A stretch of 64,000 nucleotides of DNA. Source: Chryseobacterium sp. GTDB lineage: Bacteria > Bacteroidota > Bacteroidia > Flavobacteriales > Weeksellaceae. The stretch covers positions 186,001-250,000 of the forward strand of contig NZ_CP044507.1 of NCBI RefSeq assembly GCF_008831505.1. The letters are read 5' to 3'. The notes under the pieces were generated by a model. It made no database searches. It was not told the DNA's origin and worked only from the letters and a program-made list of their open reading frames with translations. The stretch's first letter is position 1; each line of letters opens with the position of its first letter. Shown in pieces: positions 27,170 to 35,498 of this stretch. Made by a program: the position numbers and the translations under genes.

Positions 27170-28669
27170 TTAAATTTTATATCCGGTTAAGAGATCGGCA
27201 ATCTGTCTGTCATTGGCCAGTCGGGGGATCTTATTCTGTCCGCCCAGCTTTCCTGCCGCTTTCGCATATTCGTGGAAAGCATTGCGGGAAAGGCGTGTAA
27301 TTTTCAGCGGCTGCAGCACATTGCCTGTGATAAGGTCATTATAATAAGTGTTCCGCCGGCGCATTTCTTCATCCAGTTTCTGGCTGAATGCACTCAGGTC
27401 CTCAGGCTCTTTTTCAAATTCAACAAACCATTCATGGTAAGGCAGTCCAACCTCGGGAGTAACCTGTGGAGCCAGATGAAACTCGGTAATCTGTGCAGGG
27501 AGATTCTGGACCGTGGATTTCAGTGCTTCTTCCACTTCGAAGGCAATCACATGTTCCCCAAAAGCCGATGTATAATGTTTGGTGCGTCCGGAAACCATGA
27601 TGCGGTGCGGGTTTTTACTGATGAAACGGACTACGTCGCCAATAGAATATCTCCAAAGTCCGGAGTTGGTGGTAAGTATAAGTGCGTAATCTTTGTTGAG
27701 TTCTACATCTTTAAGCGTAAGCCTTGTGGCCTCCGGCTTGCCATATTCTTCCAGTGGGATGAATTCGTAAAATATTCCATGATCGGTTAGCAGCAGTAAA
27801 CCTTCCTGCTGATAATCATCCTGAAAGGCAAAAAATCCTTCGCTGGCAGGGAAGGTCTGGATAATGTCCACCTCACCGCCCAGAAGCTCTCTCATCTTTT
27901 CACGGTAGGGTTCGTAGTTTACTCCACCTGTTACAATAAGCTGCAGATTGGGGAAAAGTTGGGTGATTTTCCTGCCGTTCCTTTCAATGAGTTTTTCAAA
28001 ATACATGATCAGCCAGGGTGGTATCCCGGAGATAAGCGTCATGTTTTCCTTTTCGGTTTCCACAGCGATCTGGTTCACTTTGGCTTCCCAGTCGTCGATC
28101 ATATTGGTATCCCAGCTTGGCAGTCTGTTTTTCTGTAAGTAGGCGGGGATATGGTGAGCTACAATTCCGGACAGCCTGCCTGTTTTGATTCCGTACACCT
28201 CTTCGAGTTCGGGGCTGCCCTGCAGGAAGATCATCTTGCCGTTTACGAAATCGGCATTTCCTTTTTTTGCGATATAGTGGAAGAGTGCACTCTGCGCGCC
28301 TGCCAGCTGAAAAGGCATGCCTTCTTTAGAGATTGGGATGTATTTTGAACCGGACGTGGTTCCGGATGTCTTTGCGAAATATAAGGGAGTGTCGCTCCAG
28401 AGGATGTTGCGCTGCCCTTTTTTCATCTTTTCAATAAAGGGGCGCAATCCTTCGTAATCAGTAACCGGAACTCTTGCCTGAAAATCCTCAATTGAATGTA
28501 TCTCTTCAAAATGATGCTGTCGGCCAAAAAGTGTCTTTTCGGCAGTACGCACCATCGCAAGTAACTGTTCCTCCTGCCTGGCTTCAGCATTCAGTTTAAA
28601 ATCCCGGGTTTTCTTTACATGATTACCTGCCCAAATCTGTGCGGCTTTTTTCTTTAGGAAATTTAGCAT
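27170..28669 (-). CDS. GH3 auxin-responsive promoter family protein (acyl-adenylate enzyme fold)
   Basis: 499 aa member of the GH3 family, ANL-type adenylating enzymes that in plants conjugate amino acids to hormones; the bacterial substrate is unknown. Visible motifs are the ATP-binding FAKTSGTTSGSKYIP (residues ~95-110), PASEGFFAF and LWRYSIGDVVRF, and SGRTKHYTSAFGEHV in the C-terminal domain. The start is ATG at 28669 (MLNFLKKKAA). The -7 box ends 4 nt before this ATG, so the longer upstream frame is not translated. Cytoplasmic, single gene. Confidence 0.87.
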   Translation of the reverse strand: MLNFLKKKAAQIWAGNHVKKTRDFKLNAEARQEEQLLAMVRTAEKTLFGRQHHFEEIHSIEDFQARVPVTDYEGLRPFIEKMKKGQRNILWSDTPLYFAKTSGTTSGSKYIPISKEGMPFQLAGAQSALFHYIAKKGNADFVNGKMIFLQGSPELEEVYGIKTGRLSGIVAHHIPAYLQKNRLPSWDTNMIDDWEAKVNQIAVETEKENMTLISGIPPWLIMYFEKLIERNGRKITQLFPNLQLIVTGGVNYEPYREKMRELLGGEVDIIQTFPASEGFFAFQDDYQQEGLLLLTDHGIFYEFIPLEEYGKPEATRLTLKDVELNKDYALILTTNSGLWRYSIGDVVRFISKNPHRIMVSGRTKHYTSAFGEHVIAFEVEEALKSTVQNLPAQITEFHLAPQVTPEVGLPYHEWFVEFEKEPEDLSAFSQKLDEEMRRRNTYYNDLITGNVLQPLKITRLSRNAFHEYAKAAGKLGGQNKIPRLANDRQIADLLTGYKI

Positions 28670-28673
28670 AAGG

Positions 28674-28681
28674 CAAAAGTA
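28674..28681 (-). promoter_or_regulatory. -7 element 4 nt from the GH3-family ATG
   Basis: TACTTTTG, then CCTT, then ATG (28669) on the minus strand. Leaderless transcript predicted. Confidence 0.6.
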
Positions 28682-28715
28682 AAGAAAGTATCCTGATCTT
28701 AGGTTACCAACAAAG

Positions 28716-28741
28716 AGCATCCGACAGAACTGCCGGATGCT
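28716..28741 (-). terminator. Possible terminator of the peptidase-lipoprotein operon
   Basis: AGCATCCG (28716-28723) pairs with CGGATGCT (28734-28741). The minus-strand tail CTTTGTTGG is only weakly T-rich. Confidence 0.5.
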
Positions 28742-28760
28742 TTAAGGTGGTGTTGATGTT

Positions 28761-29447
28761 CTATCTCACAAGATTGTTCTTTTTCAGCTGGTCCCCAAAT
28801 TCGCGCTGGAAACGGACGGCATCTGCCTGGAGCTGTTTCAGGAGTTCTGCCTGGTTAACGGGTTCGCGCAGGGAGCGTCCGCCATAGTTGGTGAAATACT
28901 GCCTGCCGTTGGCATTAGTTACCTCGTATATGGTAGCCTGCAAATTAGGTACTTCAATGCGTGATACCTGCATCATGTTCATTCCCGCAGTGCCACCCAG
29001 TGCTGTGAGGTCGTTCGCCAGTTCTTTGTTGCCCAGCTCACCCAATCGCCATCCTCCATCTGCCTGACTGGTGCCGATAACTGTTACCACGGCATTGTCC
29101 GCTACAAGTGGAGTGGAAAGGCGGCGCGAATCTTCCAGCATTGTGGCTATGGAGTCACGCTGGTTTTGTATTAGCCGTTCAAAGTTTAAGGTCATTTCCG
29201 GTACTGCCTTACCCGGCGCTGATCTTTCCAGTGCGGCTGCATCAATACCCAGGTTAAATTCCTTATAGTTCTTTACCAGTGATAACAGGTCATTTTTTCC
29301 TTTCATAACGGCCTCCTCAGAGGTTTTGAAGAGATTTTCCTTTACAGGCTGGTTACCGTCATTATTGTTCATGCCCGAATTTTTATTGCAGGACGTCAGC
29401 AAAAAAGTAAGCAGTCCGGCTAAAAGTATAAATATAGTATTTTTCAT
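28761..29447 (-). CDS. Lipoprotein of unknown function, partner of the papain-like lipoprotein
   Basis: 228 aa, not recognised. Signal peptide with lipobox LLTSC (lipidated C20), an Asn/Gly-rich linker (GMNNNDGN), then a mainly alpha/beta soluble domain with GTSQADGGWRLGELGNKEL in the middle and a helical Gln/Leu-rich end (ELLKQLQADAVRFQREF). It starts 17 nt after the stop of the papain-like lipoprotein gene, so the two are surely co-transcribed. It could be an inhibitor, substrate or partner of that enzyme, but nothing in the sequence proves it. Confidence 0.72.
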   Translation of the reverse strand: MKNTIFILLAGLLTFLLTSCNKNSGMNNNDGNQPVKENLFKTSEEAVMKGKNDLLSLVKNYKEFNLGIDAAALERSAPGKAVPEMTLNFERLIQNQRDSIATMLEDSRRLSTPLVADNAVVTVIGTSQADGGWRLGELGNKELANDLTALGGTAGMNMMQVSRIEVPNLQATIYEVTNANGRQYFTNYGGRSLREPVNQAELLKQLQADAVRFQREFGDQLKKNNLVR

Positions 29448-29464
29448 GTCAGATATTTTTTTGA

Positions 29465-30058
29465 TTATTTCTTAGCGATATCGTACCAGGTAGACCAGTG
29501 TGTTGAAGTCCCGGGAGGGTTCTCGTATTCTTCATAGGTGATGAACCTTTCCTGGCCCGAGCAGGGTGCCCATGGATCGTTCAGGGCCAGATAGCGCGTA
29601 CCATTCAGGGTAATATATCCTTTTATCACAAGTACATGCCCTACAACACCGGGAGTGCCATAAGCGTAGCCCATAGGTTTTTTAGCACAGAAGATCTGTT
29701 TTTTCAGGGCATCCCAGCTAAGTGCGGTATTGGTTTCCGTGAATTTCAAACCTGCAAAATCCAGCTCCAGCCAGCCCGGCTTGTTGCACGCCGAGTTTTT
29801 TGGACAATTGCTCCCCTGATTCTGAGGTGTACAGCAGTTATTCATGCTGAATCGGTGATTGGCAAGGCTGCATTGTGTTACACTGATTGCAAAATGCTGG
29901 GCAAGCATTTGCGTGGTAGCCGCCCAGCACCAGTTGTTGGTTTCCTGCGGACGCAGAGTATTAGCCACATTACCGAGGGTTTCCGGTTTACAGCAGCTGC
30001 TTAGGATGAGCAGCAAGGCAAAAAATCCCATCAACGCGTTTTTGAAATCATTTTTCAT
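29465..30058 (-). CDS. Lipid-anchored papain-like (C39/C70-type) cysteine peptidase
   Basis: 197 aa. Signal peptide and lipobox-like LSSC (lipidation at C22). Probable catalytic residues are C44 in NNWCWAATTQM, H141 in GVVGHVLVIKGY and N160 in YLALNDPWAP, the order of papain-like folds of the C39/C70 type. About eight further cysteines (63, 75, 76, 85, 91, 124, 166 and C23) suggest disulfides and an extracytoplasmic location. It heads a two-gene operon with another lipoprotein. The substrate is unknown; peptide or isopeptide cleavage at the cell surface is plausible. Confidence 0.8.
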   Translation of the reverse strand: MKNDFKNALMGFFALLLILSSCCKPETLGNVANTLRPQETNNWCWAATTQMLAQHFAISVTQCSLANHRFSMNNCCTPQNQGSNCPKNSACNKPGWLELDFAGLKFTETNTALSWDALKKQIFCAKKPMGYAYGTPGVVGHVLVIKGYITLNGTRYLALNDPWAPCSGQERFITYEEYENPPGTSTHWSTWYDIAKK

Positions 30059-30202
30059 CGTATTGTTTTTTTTGTGTTTCCTACTCTGTTGGCTTTTCGG
30101 ACTCCGCCATTATTTTATGTAAAATTAAATGGAAGAGCGGAAAAAAATACAGGAAAAACACTTATTTTATAAATAATATTCATAATCGTGTGTTCAGATA
30201 TT

Positions 30203-30231
30203 AAAAAAAAGCTGCTTCATAAGGAAGCAGC
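30203..30231 (-). terminator. Terminator of the 127-aa lipoprotein gene
   Basis: GCTGCTTC (30211-30218) pairs with GAAGCAGC (30224-30231); minus-strand tail of eight T. Confidence 0.85.
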
Positions 30232-30259
30232 CTGATATTGATTTTTCAGATTGGATGTT

Positions 30260-30643
30260 TTATCTGGTGCAGTTTGCAGTCCAGGTCTTACCGTCTTTTG
30301 TGTAGAATATATCCAGGTCGTTATTGTCAATCTTGATGTAACTGGTACCGGTTGATCCTACGCTTACGAGTGTATTGTCGCCGGTTTGCTGAAATTCTAT
30401 TCCGTTAAGGTCAGGAATTCCGTTCGAGAACTTGAAGTTGTACTTGGTTCCGCTCGCGATCTTTGTAACAAAGACTTTTCCGTCGGCAGTGTTAATGTTA
30501 TTGCTGCCGTCCACATAGGAGATACTGCCGTTATAAGTTCCGGCAAAGAAATCATTGTCTGCAGGATCATCATCGCGGCTGCACGATACAATTACGAATA
30601 GAGAAAGAATGAGGATGCCAAATGTTTTCAGGAGGTTTTTCAT
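30260..30643 (-). CDS. Small lipoprotein, lipocalin-like size, unknown function
   Basis: 127 aa. Lipobox VIVSC gives lipidated C21, followed by an acidic Ser-Arg-Asp-Asp-Asp linker and ~100 residues of alternating beta-strand sequence (FFAGTYNGSISYVDG, KYNFKFSNGIP, YIKIDNNDLDIFYTKDG). This fits a small beta-barrel or sandwich of the kind seen in many Bacteroidetes lipoproteins. It has its own terminator. No function is recognisable. Confidence 0.75.
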   Translation of the reverse strand: MKNLLKTFGILILSLFVIVSCSRDDDPADNDFFAGTYNGSISYVDGSNNINTADGKVFVTKIASGTKYNFKFSNGIPDLNGIEFQQTGDNTLVSVGSTGTSYIKIDNNDLDIFYTKDGKTWTANCTR

Positions 30644-30669
30644 ACTAAAAATTTTATGTTAAGTTAATG

Positions 30670-30939
30670 TTATTTTGCTAGAGGATGGCGCGGAGGCCTT
30701 GGCGGTCTTGGTGGCGCGTCCGGTCTGCGGGGTCTATCTCCCGGATACAGTTTTTGTCCGTCCGGTGTGATAATATAAGGTCTTTCGCCCGGTTTTGGTG
30801 GTGCAGGTCTCGCCTTCTTCGCCTTTTTATTCTTAAGAAATTTAGGCAGCGGTGGCTTCGGAGGTTTGGGCGGCAGTTTTTGAGCCGATGTATATCCTAA
30901 ACCCAGTACGATAAGCATTGATGTCAGAATATTTTTCAT
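30670..30939 (-). CDS. Proline-rich small secreted protein
   Basis: 89 aa. Signal peptide (MKNILTSMLIVLGLGYTSAQ), then KLPPKPPKPPLPKF, a Lys-rich patch, the segment PYIITPDGQKLYPGD and a C-terminal Pro/Arg tail (PRRPDAPPRPPRPPRHP). The mature part is over 25% proline and strongly basic, so it is probably extended and may bind polyanions or the wall. It lies 26 nt upstream of the 127-aa lipoprotein gene on the same strand, a possible operon. Confidence 0.68.
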   Translation of the reverse strand: MKNILTSMLIVLGLGYTSAQKLPPKPPKPPLPKFLKNKKAKKARPAPPKPGERPYIITPDGQKLYPGDRPRRPDAPPRPPRPPRHPLAK

Positions 30940-31048
30940 AATACAGATATTTTAAGCGCTACAGATTCAAAAAGGATGCAAATCTGTGCAGCGGTGTAAA
31001 TTCTGAATACACTGCATGAAATTTTGTAAATTTGACCACTTCAAAAAG

Positions 31049-31072
31049 CGGTTTCAGAATGTCCTGAAACCG
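31049..31072. promoter_or_regulatory. 9-bp perfect inverted repeat beside the mfd -7 box
   Basis: CGGTTTCAG (31049-31057) and CTGAAACCG (31064-31072) with a 6-nt loop end exactly one base before TATTTTTG (31073-31080). It is flanked by A5 on the left and T5 on the right, so it could act as a terminator-like hairpin in either direction or as an operator in the mfd promoter. Confidence 0.6.
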
Positions 31073-31080
31073 TATTTTTG
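31073..31080 (+). promoter_or_regulatory. Putative -7 element of mfd
   Basis: TATTTTTG, 17 nt before the mfd ATG at 31098. A second candidate, TAAATTTG, is at 31027-31034, upstream of the hairpin. Confidence 0.55.
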
Positions 31081-31097
31081 CTTGCTACATTTTACGC

Positions 31098-34000
31098 ATG
31101 GAATTAAAAAACATCAGCGAAAGTTTACTCCCGGAACTTCTGCGGCTGAATTTCGGTGAAACACTTTTTTCAGAACTTGACAAAAACAGGGCGGTCACTG
31201 TAAAAGGATTTGCCGGCTCTGCACCATCTTTACTCGCTGCCGAATATTTTTTCGTACATAAGAAAAACCTCCTTTTCCTCGTGAATGACAAAGAAGAGGG
31301 ACTTTATATTACTGCCGAGATGGAAGAGCTGGTGGGTCAGGAGAACGTTCTCTATTTTCCACCGTCCTATCTTGAGCCTTATCAGGTGGAGAAAGTTCAG
31401 AATGCAAACCTTGTTTTAAGGACTGAAGTTCTGAATTCTCTGAGTTCATCGACTAAACCACGTGTAATTGTGGCCCCGTTTGCTGCACTGAGTGAGAAAG
31501 TACTTCAGCAGGAAGATTTCAAGGCGATAACGCATACGATAAAGGTGAGAGACCTTCTGGATTTTGATTTTATACTGGAGCTTCTGACTCAGTACGAATT
31601 TCATCAGACCGATTTTGTGTCGGAGCCCGGTGAATTTTCTGTACGAGGCGGGATTCTGGATGTCTTTTCATATTCGGCCGAACAGCCATACCGTATCACC
31701 TTTTTCGGAAGTGAAGTTGAAAGTATTAAGGTGTTTGATCTTGAAACCCAGCTTTCCAAATCGTCGGTTCCGGAGTTTCAGTTGGTGTCCAACATGAATT
31801 TCACGGCGTCCGGTACCAAGGTTTCCTTTTTCAGCCTGTTGCCTGCCGATTCTGTTGTTTTTTCAAAGGATGCCTACCTTGGCATTAAAAGGATCCGTGA
31901 CTTTTTTGCCAGGGCCGAGCAAAATTTCAGTGAACTCAGTACGGCTCTGAAACATAAGCCGCCGGCAGAACTTTTTATTTCTGAGACTGAACTTACCGAA
32001 AGGATAACCTCTTTCCCTGTTATCGATTTTACTGCACAACAAATCTTTACTTCCGGAGTATTCCAACTGAGCCAACAGCCGCAGCCGGTTTTCCACAAAA
32101 ACTTTGAGATGCTTGCGCGGGATCTGAAGGAAAAGAAGGAGATGGGATATCAAACCTGGATTTCCTTTTCATCGGAGAAGCAGATGGAGAGGCTTGAAAG
32201 CATTTTGGAAGAACTGAACCACGATGTATCATTCCGCCCATTTAAAAGTGAGCTTCACGCTGGCTTCGTGGATGCTGACCTAAAGGTTTCGGTATATACA
32301 GATCACCAGATATTTGACCGCTTTCAGCGCTTTAAAGCGAAAAATAACTTCGCGAAATCTGAACAGCTCACCCTCAAAGATCTTCTTTCCCTGAAGGTAG
32401 GTGATTATATTGCCCATATTGACCATGGAATTGGAAAATTCATGGGTCTGGTAAAGATAAACAACAACGGCAAAGTGCAGGAATGCTTTAAACTCGTATA
32501 CAAGAATCAGGATTTGCTCTATGTAAGTATTCATTCGCTGGATAAGATCTCCAAGTACAACGGCCCCGACGGCAAAGAGATCGTGTTGTCCAAACTGGGC
32601 TCGCCGGCCTGGAAATCCCTGAAGCAGAAAACCAAAGCCAAGGTAAAGCAGATCGCCTTTGACCTTATAAAACTTTATGCACAGCGGAAATCGGCCAAAG
32701 GATTCAGTTACGCACCTGATTCCTATCTTCAGAATGAGCTTGAAGCCAGCTTTATCTATGAGGATACGCCGGACCAGGAGAAAGCTACCCAGGATGTAAA
32801 GAAAGATATGGAGGCGCAAACCGTAATGGACCGTCTGGTTTGCGGAGATGTAGGTTTCGGTAAGACTGAGGTAGCCATCCGTGCCGCTTTCAAAGCAGCT
32901 ACCGACGGAAAGCAGGTGGCAATGCTTGTTCCTACGACCATCCTGGCTTTCCAGCACTACAGGAGTTTTCAGGAGAGGCTTAAAGATTTCCCGGTCGCAA
33001 TTTCCTACATGAACCGGTTCCGGACGGCCAAACAGAAAGCTGAGACACTGGCGGGTCTTAAGGACGGCAAAATCGATATTGTAATCGGGACGCATCAGTT
33101 GGTTTCGGATAAGGTTAAATTTAAAGACCTCGGTCTGCTGATTATTGACGAGGAACATAAATTCGGGGTATCTGTTAAGGATAAGCTAAAGACGATGAAG
33201 GCAAATGTGGATACCTTGACGCTTACAGCTACTCCGATTCCGCGGACCCTTCAGTTTTCCCTGATGGCTGCGAGGGATCTTTCTGTAATCAAGACTCCAC
33301 CACCAAACCGTCAACCTGTGGAAACTCATATTGTAGGTTTTGATGAAGAGCTGATCCGGGATGCGGTTTCCTATGAAATACAGCGGGACGGTCAGGTATT
33401 TTTCATCAATAACAGGATAGAGAATTTGAAGGATATTGCCGGACTCATCCAGAGGCTGGTGCCCGATGCTAAGGTGATCACCGGACACGGCCAGATGGAA
33501 GGCAAACAACTGGAACAAAATGTCCTGGATTTCATGAACGGTAAATATGATGTGCTGGTCTCCACCACAATCGTGGAAAGTGGGGTAGATGTTCCCAATG
33601 CCAATACCATCTTCATCAATGATGCGCAGCGTTTTGGGATGGCAGACCTGCATCAGATGCGCGGACGTGTAGGCCGGAGTAACCGCAAGGCATTCTGCTA
33701 CCTTATTACGCCACCGTTTGATATGGTAACCTCCGATGCACGCAAGCGGCTGGAGGCAATTGAGCAGTTTTCGGACCTGGGCAGCGGCTTCCAGATTGCC
33801 ATGAAGGATCTTGAGATCCGTGGTGCCGGTGATCTTTTGGGTGCCGAGCAAAGTGGATTCATTAACGAGATGGGTTTTGAGACTTACCAGAAAATCATGC
33901 AGGAAGCTCTGGAGGAACTCCAGCATAATGAAGAATTTGAAGATCTTTTTGAGAATGAAGAAGACCGCCGGAAACTGATCAGTGCCACTAAAGAGGTAAA

Positions 34001-34451
34001 TATTGACACAGACCTTGAGCTGATGCTGCCGGACAGCTACGTGCAGAGTACGGAAGAAAGACTGAGCCTGTACCAGAGACTCGCGGAAGTGAAGTCGGCC
34101 GCAGAACTGGCTGTATTTGAAAATGAACTGAAAGACAGGTTTGGTAATTTACCGCAGGAAGCCCGTAACCTCCTGAAGTCGGTTGAGCTGAAATGGCTTG
34201 CCGCTGAGGTTGGGTTTGACAAGTTAATAGTGAAGAACGGCGTATTCCTGGGTTACTTTCCGGCGAATCCGCAAGACAGGTTTTATCAGAGCGATAAATT
34301 CCGCCACATCATCACTTATCTGACTCAAAATCCGGCGGAGGCAACATTGAAGGAAAAGAGTACTAACGAGGGTACGCAGTTAATGATGCGAAAGGAAAAG
34401 GTTAAAAACGTAGATGAAGTAACTGCGGTATTGGAAAGAATTTTAAATTAA
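31098..34451 (+). CDS. mfd: Transcription-repair coupling factor
   Basis: ATP-dependent translocase that removes RNA polymerase stalled at DNA damage and recruits UvrA. 1117 aa, usual length. The N-terminal UvrB-homology part contains the GGILDVF segment near residue 184. The RNA-polymerase-interaction (CarD-like) domain is around residues 430-490 (GDYIAHIDHGIGKFMGL), with Walker A GDVGFGKT (583-590) and the DEEH box at 684-687. Motifs TLTATPIPRTLQFS and QMRGRVGRS follow. The C-terminal TRCF domain begins near residue 960. It lies apart from other repair genes. Confidence 0.97.
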   Translation: MELKNISESLLPELLRLNFGETLFSELDKNRAVTVKGFAGSAPSLLAAEYFFVHKKNLLFLVNDKEEGLYITAEMEELVGQENVLYFPPSYLEPYQVEKVQNANLVLRTEVLNSLSSSTKPRVIVAPFAALSEKVLQQEDFKAITHTIKVRDLLDFDFILELLTQYEFHQTDFVSEPGEFSVRGGILDVFSYSAEQPYRITFFGSEVESIKVFDLETQLSKSSVPEFQLVSNMNFTASGTKVSFFSLLPADSVVFSKDAYLGIKRIRDFFARAEQNFSELSTALKHKPPAELFISETELTERITSFPVIDFTAQQIFTSGVFQLSQQPQPVFHKNFEMLARDLKEKKEMGYQTWISFSSEKQMERLESILEELNHDVSFRPFKSELHAGFVDADLKVSVYTDHQIFDRFQRFKAKNNFAKSEQLTLKDLLSLKVGDYIAHIDHGIGKFMGLVKINNNGKVQECFKLVYKNQDLLYVSIHSLDKISKYNGPDGKEIVLSKLGSPAWKSLKQKTKAKVKQIAFDLIKLYAQRKSAKGFSYAPDSYLQNELEASFIYEDTPDQEKATQDVKKDMEAQTVMDRLVCGDVGFGKTEVAIRAAFKAATDGKQVAMLVPTTILAFQHYRSFQERLKDFPVAISYMNRFRTAKQKAETLAGLKDGKIDIVIGTHQLVSDKVKFKDLGLLIIDEEHKFGVSVKDKLKTMKANVDTLTLTATPIPRTLQFSLMAARDLSVIKTPPPNRQPVETHIVGFDEELIRDAVSYEIQRDGQVFFINNRIENLKDIAGLIQRLVPDAKVITGHGQMEGKQLEQNVLDFMNGKYDVLVSTTIVESGVDVPNANTIFINDAQRFGMADLHQMRGRVGRSNRKAFCYLITPPFDMVTSDARKRLEAIEQFSDLGSGFQIAMKDLEIRGAGDLLGAEQSGFINEMGFETYQKIMQEALEELQHNEEFEDLFENEEDRRKLISATKEVNIDTDLELMLPDSYVQSTEERLSLYQRLAEVKSAAELAVFENELKDRFGNLPQEARNLLKSVELKWLAAEVGFDKLIVKNGVFLGYFPANPQDRFYQSDKFRHIITYLTQNPAEATLKEKSTNEGTQLMMRKEKVKNVDEVTAVLERILN

Positions 34452-34487
34452 ATTTTAAAGGAAGTGCGTCCGTAACATAAAATCAGT

Positions 34488-34495
34488 TAGATTTG
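34488..34495 (+). promoter_or_regulatory. Putative -7 element of lipoprotein array gene 1
   Basis: TAGATTTG, 17 nt before the ATG at 34513. Array gene 1 is thus probably transcribed separately from mfd. Confidence 0.5.
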
Positions 34496-34512
34496 TTTAA
34501 AATAAATCTAAT

Positions 34513-35370
34513 ATGAAAAAATATTTACTCTGGTTCGTCAGTTTCCCGCTGCTTGGTTTAATTCTCTCCTGTGTGCCGCCTGATCCTGCCATGGTGTACG
34601 GATGGAACACCAATACGCCTGCAGGAATTACCGGTCCGCGAATCCTCCATAAGATAGACAGTGCCAATGTGACACGTAAAGAATATGTATCATCGCCCTC
34701 GGGCGTACTGGAAACTGTAAAATATTATGATACCGATGACGTAATTAAACTTTTTTACAACAGCAATAATAAAGTCAGCAAAATGACGCTTACTGACCCG
34801 GACATGTCAATGGACCTCAATTTTTCATATAACAGCGCAAATAAGATCACCAATGCGGTTATGACTACCAAAATGAATAACAGCAATCAGACGGTGATGG
34901 AAGAGACTCATTACTGGCTGGTATACAATAATATTGGTCAGCTAATTAAGGCAGACTGGAAAAGCAAGCTCTTTCCTTCAATAACAGGACCTTTCACTCA
35001 TTACGGTGTCATCAACCTCACCTGGGTTGGTGATAATATTGTAAAGGTAATGCAGAACAATTCAGGCATTATTCACCCGGACGGGAGCATGGAGCCGCTG
35101 GATCCTATGGCCTCAATGGTTTATAAATTTGAGGATTACGATAACAAGATAAATCCATACACTACATTACCCGCAGAATTCAATATTGGAATGGGTATTC
35201 TGGCACCGCTCACCTTTTTCCAGTGCAGTTACAATAATCATCAGAAACTGCAGATGGAATTTTTAAACATGCCGGTAACCACCTATGGAAATTATATCTA
35301 TGACACCCAGAATTATCCCGTGTCAGATGTCAGCGGAGTTACGAAATATATCTACAAGCCGGTACAGTAA
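34513..35370 (+). CDS. Tandem lipoprotein family, member 1 of 4
   Basis: 285 aa. Lipobox LILSC (C20), then VPPDPAMVYGW. The body has strand repeats of YD-like type (FYNSNNKVSKMTLTD, FSYNSANKITN). Family markers shared with the next three genes are the DNKINPYTTLP segment and the C-terminal YIYDTQNYPVSDVSG...YKP. It is close to member 2 in its N-terminal YGW/YGF...GITGPRILHKI start. Function unknown; a surface or periplasmic lipid-anchored protein is inferred. Confidence 0.75.
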   Translation: MKKYLLWFVSFPLLGLILSCVPPDPAMVYGWNTNTPAGITGPRILHKIDSANVTRKEYVSSPSGVLETVKYYDTDDVIKLFYNSNNKVSKMTLTDPDMSMDLNFSYNSANKITNAVMTTKMNNSNQTVMEETHYWLVYNNIGQLIKADWKSKLFPSITGPFTHYGVINLTWVGDNIVKVMQNNSGIIHPDGSMEPLDPMASMVYKFEDYDNKINPYTTLPAEFNIGMGILAPLTFFQCSYNNHQKLQMEFLNMPVTTYGNYIYDTQNYPVSDVSGVTKYIYKPVQ

Positions 35371-35438
35371 CGGAAAAGTAATTTAATATAGCTGAAGGCG
35401 CATTTAGGTGCGGGGTCGGAAACTTTAACATCAAATTA

Positions 35439-35470
35439 TTGCCTTATCTTCAGAAAAAAAAGTAGTTTTG
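35439..35470 (+). promoter_or_regulatory. Putative promoter of lipoprotein array gene 2
   Basis: TTG (35439-35441) and TAGTTTTG (35463-35470) with a 21-bp spacer; the ATG is 28 nt downstream. Confidence 0.6.
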
Positions 35471-35498
35471 TATGTTATAAAAATTATAAAATTTTAAT

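Noticed and set aside
32280-33926. Two long open frames (292 and 246 aa) antisense to mfd
   Set aside because: No recognisable domains, and mfd is intact on the other strand with all motifs.
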